NCBI GenBank assembly: GCA_023898785.1
Contig: CP060239.1
Coordinates: forward strand, 310,001-374,000
DNA from: Rhodospirillales bacterium
GTDB taxonomy: Bacteria > Pseudomonadota > Alphaproteobacteria > Micavibrionales > Micavibrionaceae
Length of the DNA: 64,000 bases
Direction: 5' to 3'
Shown here: positions 41,094 to 48,862 of the stretch, one piece after another
How the letters are laid out: each line of letters begins with the position of its first letter
Position numbering within the stretch: position 1 is the first letter of the stretch
Program-made: the position numbers and the translations under genes
The notes under the pieces: generated by a model
What the model saw: the letters and a program-made list of their open reading frames with translations, nothing else
What the model was told of the DNA's origin: nothing
Databases searched by the model: none

Positions 41094-42492
41094 TGTTCAT
41101 CCAGTTTTCAAGGTCTTCAAGTGCGCGGGTAGTATACGCTTTTTTACGATCTTTACCTTTGAGTTTTTTACGTTTGCCGTTTGGCATGGTGATAAATGGA
41201 TTTTCGGGAACCGGAAAGAGGCCGAAATTGATGTTCATGGGCTGGAAGGTTTCGCTTTTCGCGCCGCCTGTTATGTGGCCAAGCAATGCACCGTGAGCGG
41301 TGGTGATGGGCGGGGCTTCGAACGGGATGCCCAGTAGCTCACTGGCGGCCATGCGTCCGCTCATCAGGCCAACGGAGGCGCTTTCAACGTAGCCTTCGCA
41401 GCCCGTGATTTGTCCGGCGAAGCGGATTTGTGGGCGGAATTTCAGGCGGAGCTGGGCATCGAGCAATTTGGGCGAGTTGATGAAGGTGTTGCGGTGGAGG
41501 CCGCCGAGGCGGGCGAACTGCGCATTTTCAAGGCCGGGGATTGTTTTGAAAATGCGGGTTTGTTCGCCCCATTTCATTTTCGTCTGGAAGCCGACGATGT
41601 TGTAGAGCGTTCCCAGCGCATTGTCCTGGCGGAGCTGGACGATGGCGTAGGGTTGTTCGTTTTCACCCTTATGCGGGTTGGTGAGGCCGACGGGTTTCAT
41701 CGGGCCAAAGCGCAAGGTTTCGGGGCCGCGGGCCGCCATAATCTCAATGGGCATGCAGCCGTCGAAATAGGGCGTGTCGATTTCGGCTTCGGCCAGTGTT
41801 TGTGCTCCGGAGGGGAGTTCCCATTCCTTGAACAGGCCATACTCGGCGTTTATGAGTTCGCAGACGAAAGTTTCGTATTGGTCTTTGGTCATCGGGCAGT
41901 TGATGTAGTCCTTGCCCGTGCCGATTCCTTCAGCTTTGTCGTAGCGCGATTGCATCCAGGCGATGTCCATGTTGATGGACTCAAAATGGACGATGGGGGC
42001 CAGAGCATCAAAGAAGGACAGCTCATCCTCGCCGGTTTGTTCTTTGATCCATGCGGCGAGCGGATCGGAGGTGAGCGGGCCGGTGGCGATGATGACATTA
42101 TTCCATTCGGGCGGAATTTCTGTGATTTCGCCGGTTTGGATTGTGATATTCGGGTGGTCTTGGAGGGCTTTGGTAACACCTGCGGAGAAAATATCGCGGT
42201 CAACGGCCAGCGCGCCGCCAGCGGGGACGGCGGCTTTTTCGCCTTCGCGCATGATGAGGGAATTGAGCATACGCATTTCCTCATGCAGCAGGCCTACGGC
42301 GTTATATTCGGCGTCGTCAGAGCGGAAGGAGTTTGAGCAAACGAGCTCGGCGCAATTGCCTGTATTGTGGGCGGGGGTGCCTTTGTCAGGGCGCATTTCG
42401 TGCAAGATAACATGTGCGCCGAGATTAGCGGCTTGCCAGGCGGCTTCTGAACCGGCGAGGCCGGCGCCGATGATGTGAATGGTTTTGCTCAT
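41074..42492 (-). CDS. trmFO: tRNA (uracil-5-)-methyltransferase TrmFO
   Basis: It makes m5U54 in tRNA with methylene-tetrahydrofolate and FAD. The FAD site is IHIIGAGLAGSEAAWQAA at the N terminus, and the family text HEMRPDKGTPAHNTGNCAEL, then CSNSFRSDD, is present. Later motifs are QLRQDNALGTLYNIVGFQT and QITGCEGYVESASVGLM. At 472 residues it is full length. Its 3' end overlaps the lipase gene. Confidence 0.96.
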   Translation of the reverse strand: MSKTIHIIGAGLAGSEAAWQAANLGAHVILHEMRPDKGTPAHNTGNCAELVCSNSFRSDDAEYNAVGLLHEEMRMLNSLIMREGEKAAVPAGGALAVDRDIFSAGVTKALQDHPNITIQTGEITEIPPEWNNVIIATGPLTSDPLAAWIKEQTGEDELSFFDALAPIVHFESINMDIAWMQSRYDKAEGIGTGKDYINCPMTKDQYETFVCELINAEYGLFKEWELPSGAQTLAEAEIDTPYFDGCMPIEIMAARGPETLRFGPMKPVGLTNPHKGENEQPYAIVQLRQDNALGTLYNIVGFQTKMKWGEQTRIFKTIPGLENAQFARLGGLHRNTFINSPKLLDAQLRLKFRPQIRFAGQITGCEGYVESASVGLMSGRMAASELLGIPFEAPPITTAHGALLGHITGGAKSETFQPMNINFGLFPVPENPFITMPNGKRKKLKGKDRKKAYTTRALEDLENWMNNDRKAA

Positions 42493-42508
42493 TGGCTGGT
42501 TTTAAACT

Positions 42509-42856
42509 TCAACCCTGTGACGGGTCAAGGTTGTTTCTGGTATGCCATGCCCCACCAAATTGTCTTCCTCTGGTAATATTGGAAAGTTTTGGCGGATCTA
42601 ATCTTTCTTGCAGGGCTGCAAATCGTTTGCCTTGTTTGACGGTGTTAATTCTATCAAACAAAATATCTCGAATACATTCTGCTTGTAGCCATGCTCCGGA
42701 AAGCCCGAGACATTCTTGTAGTGTGAGAAGATCGTCGAATGTTCTATCTTGTTCTTTTATACCGTTATCAATAAGCGAAATAGCATTTTCATAGTTGCCG
42801 CGCATGGTTGCCTGTTTTGCTTGTCGGCGTATTTTTGTGTTCTTTTTATTATTCAT
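42509..42856 (-). CDS. Small TPR-like hypothetical protein
   Basis: A 115-residue basic protein. The helical pair QATMRGNYENAISLIDNGIK then LLTLQECLGLSGAWLQAE resembles one or two tetratricopeptide-type repeats. No signal peptide. It lies 17 bases upstream of trmFO on the same strand. I chose the ATG at 42856 since the frame before it is short and the basic MNNKKN start is plausible. Its function is unknown. Confidence 0.5.
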   Translation of the reverse strand: MNNKKNTKIRRQAKQATMRGNYENAISLIDNGIKEQDRTFDDLLTLQECLGLSGAWLQAECIRDILFDRINTVKQGKRFAALQERLDPPKLSNITRGRQFGGAWHTRNNLDPSQG

Positions 42857-42997
42857 AGTTTGGATTTTTAACATATCGCCTAATTATATGTAAACTATAT
42901 TTTTGGGAAACAGTCTTAAACAATCCTTTTCTTTTGGCGGTGAGGTTGTAAACTCGATTCATTCGTTACACCAACCGGATTGAAGTGGGGATCACCG

Positions 42998-43972
42998 ATG
43001 AAAAAATTTCTTTTAAGCACTGTTTTTTCTTTTGTTTTTGTTATGCCAGGGTGGGCTGAGGAAGCGGTGGTGCCTGTCGATGCGGTGCAGGGAAAAGTGC
43101 AGCCTGTTATTGAAGAAACTGCGGATGGTGTTGTGAAGGTGGTGCAGGAAGCGGTGGTGCCTGCGTATGCGCAAGAGGCTGGCACTGATGTTCAGGTTGT
43201 AAAAGCCGAGTCATCCGCTGGAGATCGTATGTCTGCAGATGAAGGGCATGGTGATATGGATGCTGAGACGGTGGCGGTAGAACATCATGGCACTGCACAG
43301 GCGCATTGGGGATATAGTGGCGGTGAGGCGGCGCCGTATTGGGGTACTCTGGATGGTTCTTATGAGCTTTGTGCAAGCGGTCAAGAGCAATCACCGGTTA
43401 ATATTGCCAAGTTTTTACAGGAAGACGTGCCGGATATTACGCTTTCCTATAAGCCGTCGTCTTTGAATGTGGTGAATAACGGGCATACGATTCAGGTGAA
43501 TTATGATGCAGGAAGCGGTTTTGAGGCGGCTGGTGTGAACTATAATTTATTGCAGCTTCATTTTCATACGCCCAGTGAGCATTATTTAGACGGAGCGCCG
43601 TATCCCATGGAAATGCATTTGGTGCATAAGGCTGCGGATGGAACGCTGGGTGTGATTGGCGTGATGATGAAAATAGGGGGGCATAACCCTGTGATTGAAG
43701 GGGTTTGGCAAAATGCGCCGATTCAGGCAGGTGGAAGCAAAAGCATTGAAAGTGTTGAAATCAATGCGGCAGATTTGATGCCTGCATCTTTGGAGTATTA
43801 CAAATATGATGGGTCGTTGACGACTCCTCCATGCAGCGAAGGTGTGCGCTGGCATGTGTTGAAAGAGCCCATTGAGATTTCCGAGATGCAGCTTAAGGCT
43901 TTTCAGGCGCTTTTCCCGGTGAATGCACGGCCTGTGCAGTCGCTTAATGACAGAGTTATTACTGGAGATTAA
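42998..43972 (+). CDS. Periplasmic alpha-type carbonic anhydrase
   Basis: It interconverts CO2 and bicarbonate. It has a signal peptide (MKKFLLSTVFSFVFVMPGWA) and a low-complexity Val/Glu/Ala stretch to about residue 105. The alpha-CA domain then runs from HWGYSGGEAAPYWG with SPVNI. Zinc ligands are the His residues in LQLHFHTPSEH and in MEMHLVHKA; SLTTPPCSEGVRWHV is the C-terminal signature. The 80-residue spacer before the domain is unusual. Its stop overlaps the first TerB-like gene by one base. Confidence 0.92.
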   Translation: MKKFLLSTVFSFVFVMPGWAEEAVVPVDAVQGKVQPVIEETADGVVKVVQEAVVPAYAQEAGTDVQVVKAESSAGDRMSADEGHGDMDAETVAVEHHGTAQAHWGYSGGEAAPYWGTLDGSYELCASGQEQSPVNIAKFLQEDVPDITLSYKPSSLNVVNNGHTIQVNYDAGSGFEAAGVNYNLLQLHFHTPSEHYLDGAPYPMEMHLVHKAADGTLGVIGVMMKIGGHNPVIEGVWQNAPIQAGGSKSIESVEINAADLMPASLEYYKYDGSLTTPPCSEGVRWHVLKEPIEISEMQLKAFQALFPVNARPVQSLNDRVITGD

Positions 43973-44478
43973 TGGAAAGTCTTCTTGCAGAAATTCAGTA
44001 TCACGCTTCGCAGGCTCCAGATCGTGAGATGTTTGCGCTTTGGCGGGCAGTGTTTTCACTGGCGCACGGGGATGGGGAGTTGGCTGAGGTCGAGCAGAAT
44101 CTGGTTAAACAGGTGATGGGTGTTTTTAGTTTTTCGCCTGAGCAGTGTGCCGTTATTGAGAAAGATATGCATGTGCCTTGTGATGCGCGCCATTTGTTTC
44201 AAGAAATTGAACTTTCCGAATATCGAAGCCAGTTTTTTCGTTTGGCGCGGATTGTGGTTTGGTGTGACGGTGTTTTACATGATGATGAGCTTGCGGTTAT
44301 TGAAAGTATTCAGGATGATTTGGGTGATGAGGCGGCGGTTTATGAGGCGGATTTACGCTGGATGAATCGCAAGCCTGATTTGCCGTTGGGAGAGCAGGCG
44401 GCCAGTCCGGAAGAAGAGATGCTTAAACAGGTGATTTATCAGATGATTGCATTTTATCAGCAGGAAGGTGTGGGATGA
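43972..44478 (+). CDS. TerB-like protein, first of a pair
   Basis: A 168-residue helical protein of the TerB/DjlA N-terminal type. The acidic metal-binding-like motif is HGDGELAEVEQ, and the second half has WCDGVLHDDELAVIE. It begins on the last base of the carbonic anhydrase stop (TAATG) and overlaps the next gene by four bases, so all three are coupled. TerB-like domains are linked to membrane-associated stress functions; its role here is unknown. Confidence 0.72.
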   Translation: MESLLAEIQYHASQAPDREMFALWRAVFSLAHGDGELAEVEQNLVKQVMGVFSFSPEQCAVIEKDMHVPCDARHLFQEIELSEYRSQFFRLARIVVWCDGVLHDDELAVIESIQDDLGDEAAVYEADLRWMNRKPDLPLGEQAASPEEEMLKQVIYQMIAFYQQEGVG

Positions 44479-44954
44479 GTGAAGCTGTAACCGATAGTCA
44501 GTTTTATATGTGGCGGACTCTGTTTGCTGTGGCACATGCGGATGATGTTGTTTCAAATGAAGAGCTGCGTTTTATGGCGGAGGCGTTGGATGATATTCCG
44601 TTTTCGGATGAGCAGCGGGCGATTTTAAACGAAGATGTAAAAACGGCGCAGGATATTGAGAAAATGTTTGCCGGGATTACGGACGTGCGTGATCAGGCGC
44701 ATTTTTTCCAATTCGCACGGGAGCTTGTGCATATTGATGGGGATTATAGCAAAGAAGAGCAAGCGGTGATGTTGAAACTTGAAGAGGCGCATTTGAAATG
44801 TACGAATCTGGACGAGCTTATTGGTAGTGTTGGTCTTGAGTTTGAAGATGATTCGCAAGGGATGGTGTTTGCAAGTGCGAAGCGGAAGAAAAGCTTTAAA
44901 GATATTGTGTATTCCTATCGTGATGAATTTTTGAAAAATCGCTTTCATAAGTAA
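44475..44954 (+). CDS. TerB-like protein, second of a pair
   Basis: A 159-residue paralogue of the preceding protein. MWRTLFAVAHADDVVSNEEL matches LWRAVFSLAHGDGELAEVEQ, and IDGDYSKEEQAVM matches the second acidic motif. The C terminus is basic (AKRKKSFKDIVYSYRDEF). It starts with ATGA overlap. The IS copy 3 begins 17 bases after its stop. Confidence 0.72.
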   Translation: MSEAVTDSQFYMWRTLFAVAHADDVVSNEELRFMAEALDDIPFSDEQRAILNEDVKTAQDIEKMFAGITDVRDQAHFFQFARELVHIDGDYSKEEQAVMLKLEEAHLKCTNLDELIGSVGLEFEDDSQGMVFASAKRKKSFKDIVYSYRDEFLKNRFHK

Positions 44955-44971
44955 GGTGGGTTTCTTTTTAT

Positions 44972-45466
44972 AGGCACGTAAAAACCAAGGGGCTTGCCCC
45001 GTGGATGGAGTGCGTCCAGTATCTTCTTCATGCGATTAAGGAAGCAAGGCCACTGTGCGTACAAATGCGAATACCATCTGGTTTTGACCAGCAAGTACCG
45101 GCGTAAAATTTTCAATGAAGGATCATTTGCCTATCTGCGGGAATTGATAACGAGTTTTCATGAGATGTTGCCTGAGGTTGAAGTGTTGGAGATCAATCAC
45201 GATGTTGATCATGTGCACCTGTTGTTATCAATTCCCCCCAAGATGCGTGTCAGTGATCAGGCCGTCTTATGAAGAAAAGGTTTGAGTATATGCGCAAAGC
45301 ATATTGGGGCGCAGATGGCATATGGTCCGACGGTTATTTTGTCAGCACAGTGGGCATCGGTGAGAGTGTTATTAAGCGCTATATTCAAAACCAGGGAGAA
45401 GAAGATACTGGACAAGCGCAGCTTGAACTAAAGTGATACCACGGGCCTTGGCCCGTGGAGTTTCAC
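44972..45466 (+). mobile_element. IS200/IS605-type element, decayed copy 3
   Basis: It has subterminal hairpins around 44985-45004 (CCAAGGGGCTTGCCCCGTGG, one mismatch) and 45439-45458 (CCACGGGCCTTGGCCCGTGG). The left edge follows TTAT, as in copies 1 and 2. It is a different subgroup: the transposase is about half identical to theirs. Its right end lies three bases from the stop of the lipoprotein gene. Confidence 0.8.
45030..45436 (+). pseudogene. tnpA: IS200-type transposase, frameshifted with an internal deletion
   Basis: The N-terminal part reads CEYHLVLTSKYRRKIF and has the HUH motif DHVHLLLSIPP, then stops at 45272. The C-terminal part restarts in another frame at KKRFEYMRKAYWG and has the tyrosine in VIKRYIQNQG. 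About eleven codons between the two parts are missing relative to copies 1 and 2. It cannot make a full protein. Confidence 0.88.
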
Positions 45467-45468
45467 AG

Positions 45469-46014
45469 TTAATTATAAAGTGCGCGGACATATTCGTCAT
45501 CATTGTATTGGTCGAATGGGGGCAAATTTGATGGGTCGTTCGGGTATTTTTCTCCATTATATGCCATTACAACGTTTTTAGCTTTATCCCAGCGGCCAGA
45601 TACGCGTACGAGCAAGTTTTTCCAGCCGTGGCTTTTTGCAGGGCTGATATAGACCGGTTCGCGAATGGGCTGGATGTCGTTGACAAGTGAGAAATGGTTG
45701 TTATGAGCGCGCAGAATAAGCATGGTGCAGCCATGTGTTCCGCACCAGTAACCGTAAGGTGTTTTGAACAGGATTAAAGCGTCGCGGCGGCCATCTTCGT
45801 TCAGGTCTATGCGTTCGAAGTCATAAGTCGATGCGCTGGGGGCTTCGCTATTTTCGAGGAAGTAGCTGACGGATTCTCTGAGGATTGCGTCATCGGGGTC
45901 TATTATTTGATGTGTCATTGGAGTGAGCTCGGCGTCTGGTGGAGGAGGATGCGAACAGCCCCCCAGTAAAAGCGGAAGCAGGCAAAAGCATGTCAAAAAA
46001 TACAGGGTGCGCAT
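45469..46014 (-). CDS. Hypothetical lipoprotein
   Basis: A 181-residue protein with a lipoprotein signal peptide (MRTLYFLTCFCLLPLLLGGC, lipobox LGGC). The mature domain has an FG-GAP/VCBS-like turn RIDLNEDGRRDALILF, and WCGTHGCTMLIL with two cysteines. It resembles envelope proteins of unknown function. IS copy 3 sits directly at its 3' end, so the C terminus could have been altered. Confidence 0.7.
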   Translation of the reverse strand: MRTLYFLTCFCLLPLLLGGCSHPPPPDAELTPMTHQIIDPDDAILRESVSYFLENSEAPSASTYDFERIDLNEDGRRDALILFKTPYGYWCGTHGCTMLILRAHNNHFSLVNDIQPIREPVYISPAKSHGWKNLLVRVSGRWDKAKNVVMAYNGEKYPNDPSNLPPFDQYNDDEYVRALYN

Positions 46015-46187
46015 AGTTATAAGGTTATCGCGGTTTTGTTGAAGCGTCTATTGAGCTTTAGTGGCTTTATGGAGTTTCTCACATATAAATTTTCCTATCA
46101 GACCCCTTGCGTTATAAGGGTTTGGGGCTTAATGTTTTTGAGCGGTTTTATTGATAATCAAGCGCATAGATATAAGGAGAATGTGCC

Positions 46188-46526
46188 ATGACCTTTGTGG
46201 TCACAGATGTGTGTATAAAGTGCAAGTATACCGATTGCGTTGAGGTTTGCCCGGTTGATTGTTTTTACGAGGGTGAGAATATGCTGGTTATTAGCCCGGA
46301 TGAGTGCATTGATTGCGGTGTGTGTGAGCCGGAGTGCCCGATTGATGCGATTTTGCCTGATTCAGATAGCAAGGCGGAAAAGTGGGTGGAGATGAACCGG
46401 GAATATTCTGAAAAATGGCCCAATATTACCAGCACGCGGGCGCCGATGCCGGATGCGGAAAAGATGAAAGATGTTCCGAATAAGATGGAAGAGCATTTTA
46501 GTCCGAAACCTGGCGAGGGTGATTAA
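46188..46526 (+). CDS. fdxA: Seven-iron ferredoxin
   Basis: A 112-residue electron carrier of the FdxA type. Cluster cysteines are in VCIKCKYTDCVEVCPVDCF (3Fe-4S and part of 4Fe-4S) and ECIDCGVCEPECPIDAI. The C-terminal extension ending KPGEGD is typical of the family. AAGGAG lies nine bases before the ATG. A weak inverted repeat, CCCCTTGCGTTATAAGGG, precedes it near 46104. Confidence 0.95.
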   Translation: MTFVVTDVCIKCKYTDCVEVCPVDCFYEGENMLVISPDECIDCGVCEPECPIDAILPDSDSKAEKWVEMNREYSEKWPNITSTRAPMPDAEKMKDVPNKMEEHFSPKPGEGD

Positions 46527-46591
46527 TCTTTGTCTTTTCGTCTGAAATGTTTGTGTGTTTGAGGAGCTAATTTGAGTAAGGAGATTAGAGT

Positions 46592-47608
46592 ATGAATTCC
46601 CCAGCTGATAAATCTGCGAAGCCCGCGCTAGATTCAAGGCCGTTGAGGCCTGATGGAGAGAGCCGCGGGAAGATTTACAATAACCTTTTGGAAACAATCG
46701 GGAATACGCCGCTCGTGCGAGTGCCTAAATTTGTTGGAAAATATGGGCTTGAGGCCGATATTTTATGCAAGCTGGAATTTTTTAATCCGGTGTCTTCGGT
46801 GAAAGACCGGATTGGTTTTGCGATGATTGAGGCTGCTGAACGCGCAGGAAAGATTACGCCGGGCAAGAGTGTTTTGGTGGAGCCGACGTCTGGAAATACG
46901 GGTATTGCGCTGGCGATGGTGGCGGCATCAAAGGGGTATCGGTTGATTTTGACGATGCCGGAAAGCATGTCTTTGGAGCGGCGCAAGATGCTGCGCTTTT
47001 TGGGGGCGGAGCTGGTGTTGACACCGGCGGAAAAAGGAATGAAGGGCGCGATTGCGCGGGCTGAGGAGATTGTTTCTGAGAAGGGCGAAGCGTTTATGCT
47101 TAGTCAGTTTGATAATCCGGCCAATCCGCAAATTCACCGTGAAACAACCGCAATGGAGATATGGAATGATACGGATGGTGCTGTGGATATTCTTGTTGCC
47201 GGTGTCGGGACCGGGGGCACTGTGAGCGGCGTTTCCAAGGTGCTTAAAGAGAAAAAGCCGGGGTTTTTGGCCTATGCGGTGGAGCCGGCAGAAAGTCCGG
47301 TGATTTCCGGTGGTGAGCCGGGGCCGCATAAGATTCAGGGGATCGGCGCGGGGTTTGTGCCGGATAATCTGGATACGACGTTGATTGACGGTGTAGTCAA
47401 AATCAGCAGTGAAGAAGCTATTGAAACGGCGCGCGAGGTGGCGCGGCTGGAGGGCATTCCTTGCGGTATTTCATCGGGCGCGGCGATGGCAGCGGCCAAG
47501 CAGATTGCGAAAATGCCTGAAAGCAAGGGCAAGCAGATTGTGGTGATGATTCCGTCAATTGCGGAGAGGTATATTTCTACGGCTCTTTTTGAGGATATTG
47601 AGGATTAA
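46592..47608 (+). CDS. cysK: Cysteine synthase
   Basis: It forms cysteine from O-acetylserine and sulfide with pyridoxal phosphate. The PLP lysine is in NPVSSVKDRIGFAM, the substrate loop is EPTSGNTGIALAM, and the phosphate loop is GVGTGGTVSGV. An N-terminal extension of about 28 polar residues precedes the conserved NLLETIGNTPLVRVP. The 338-residue length is otherwise normal. It is followed by a clear terminator. Confidence 0.95.
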   Translation: MNSPADKSAKPALDSRPLRPDGESRGKIYNNLLETIGNTPLVRVPKFVGKYGLEADILCKLEFFNPVSSVKDRIGFAMIEAAERAGKITPGKSVLVEPTSGNTGIALAMVAASKGYRLILTMPESMSLERRKMLRFLGAELVLTPAEKGMKGAIARAEEIVSEKGEAFMLSQFDNPANPQIHRETTAMEIWNDTDGAVDILVAGVGTGGTVSGVSKVLKEKKPGFLAYAVEPAESPVISGGEPGPHKIQGIGAGFVPDNLDTTLIDGVVKISSEEAIETAREVARLEGIPCGISSGAAMAAAKQIAKMPESKGKQIVVMIPSIAERYISTALFEDIED

Positions 47609-47617
47609 GCGGTTATT

Positions 47618-47639
47618 ATCTACGTTATGTAGATTTTTT
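47618..47639 (+). terminator. Rho-independent terminator after cysK
   Basis: The perfect stem ATCTAC-GTTAT-GTAGAT is followed directly by a run of T, ten bases after the cysK stop. Confidence 0.75.
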
Positions 47640-47643
47640 GATC

Positions 47644-48723
47644 CTAAGCAGTTTTCTTTTCTTTGGCGGTCGGGACATCGAGTTTTTCCTGAAGGCTTGA
47701 GCTGGAGGTTGTGTATTCGAATTTCAGTTTGGCATCGGGGTAGATATAGCGGAAGGCCTGGCGGCTCATGAGAGCGGCTTCATGGAAGCCGGAGAGGATG
47801 AGTTTGAGTTTGCCGGGGTAATGGTTAATGTCGCCGACGGCGAAGATGCCCGGCGTTGATGTTTCGAATTTTTCCGTATCCACGGGGATGAGGTTTTCGT
47901 GTAAATTCAGGCCGAAATCTGCGATAGGGCCGAGTTTCATGGTCAGGCCGAAGAAGGGCAGCAGGCAATCACATTCGATTTTTGTAGTTGTTTTGTCTTT
48001 ATGTTCGATGATTACTGAGGAAAGCTGGCCGTTCTCGCCTTTGAGCTCTTTGACCTGACCGAGCTGAAAATTGATTTTCCCTTCGTTTTCGAGGCTGCGC
48101 ATTTTATTGACGCTGTCCATATGTGCGCGGAATTCAGGGCGGCGATGAATGAGGGTGAGTTGTTTGGCCAGTGGTTGAAGGTTCAGGGTCCAGTCCAGTG
48201 CAGAATCACCACCGCCAACGATGACGAGTTTTTTGTCTTTAAATTGTTCCATTTTGCGCACGGCATAGAAGACTGATGCACCTTCGTATTCTTCGATGCC
48301 GGGGATGGGGGGCTTTTTGGGGACAAAGCTGCCGCCGCCGGCAGCGATGATGACGACGGGGGCTTCGAGGATTGTGCCGATGTCGGTGGTGAGTTGCCAG
48401 TTGCCGTTATCAAGCTTTTCCAGTTTTTCAGCCATTTGGTTAAGGTGGAATGTCGGATGGAAGGGTTCTATCTGTTTCATCAACTTATCAGTAAGTTCCT
48501 GGCCGGTGATTTCCGGGTAGCCGGGGATGTCGTAAATTGGTTTTTCGGGGTAAAGCTCTGTGCATTGGCCGCCGGGGCGGTCGAGGATGTCGACGAAATG
48601 GCATTTCATATCCAGCAGGCCAAGTTCGAAAGCGCAGAACAGGCCGCAGGGGCCTGCACCTATGATAATGGCATCGGTGGTTATTGTGTCTTTTTGCGGG
48701 GCCGTGGTTTTGGCGTTTGTCAA
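47644..48723 (-). CDS. Ferredoxin-NADP reductase, thioredoxin-reductase-like type
   Basis: A 359-residue flavoprotein that passes electrons between NADPH and ferredoxin. The FAD site is AIIIGAGPCGLFCAFELG and the NADP site is KKLVIVGGGDSALDWTL. PGGQCTELYPEKPIYDIPG is typical of this type-2 FNR group. The redox CxxC of true thioredoxin reductases is absent. It ends with a Ser-rich tail. With fdxA 1.1 kb away it may share a partner. Confidence 0.9.
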   Translation of the reverse strand: MTNAKTTAPQKDTITTDAIIIGAGPCGLFCAFELGLLDMKCHFVDILDRPGGQCTELYPEKPIYDIPGYPEITGQELTDKLMKQIEPFHPTFHLNQMAEKLEKLDNGNWQLTTDIGTILEAPVVIIAAGGGSFVPKKPPIPGIEEYEGASVFYAVRKMEQFKDKKLVIVGGGDSALDWTLNLQPLAKQLTLIHRRPEFRAHMDSVNKMRSLENEGKINFQLGQVKELKGENGQLSSVIIEHKDKTTTKIECDCLLPFFGLTMKLGPIADFGLNLHENLIPVDTEKFETSTPGIFAVGDINHYPGKLKLILSGFHEAALMSRQAFRYIYPDAKLKFEYTTSSSSLQEKLDVPTAKEKKTA

Positions 48724-48862
48724 AGCCTTTATCCTTGTGTTGTCTTGTGCTGTGTTTTTGTTTTTTCTGCTGTTTTTATTCTGTTGTCGATATAATATTT
48801 TATACAGGTGAATGCAAGGTGGCTTTGCTTAAAGGGGGGGCTTTAGGGTGGTCAAGTATAGG

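Noticed and set aside
41410..42336. 308-codon plus-strand frame opposite trmFO
   Set aside because: It is antisense to a full-length TrmFO; its Gly/Val/Phe-rich sequence shows no domain.
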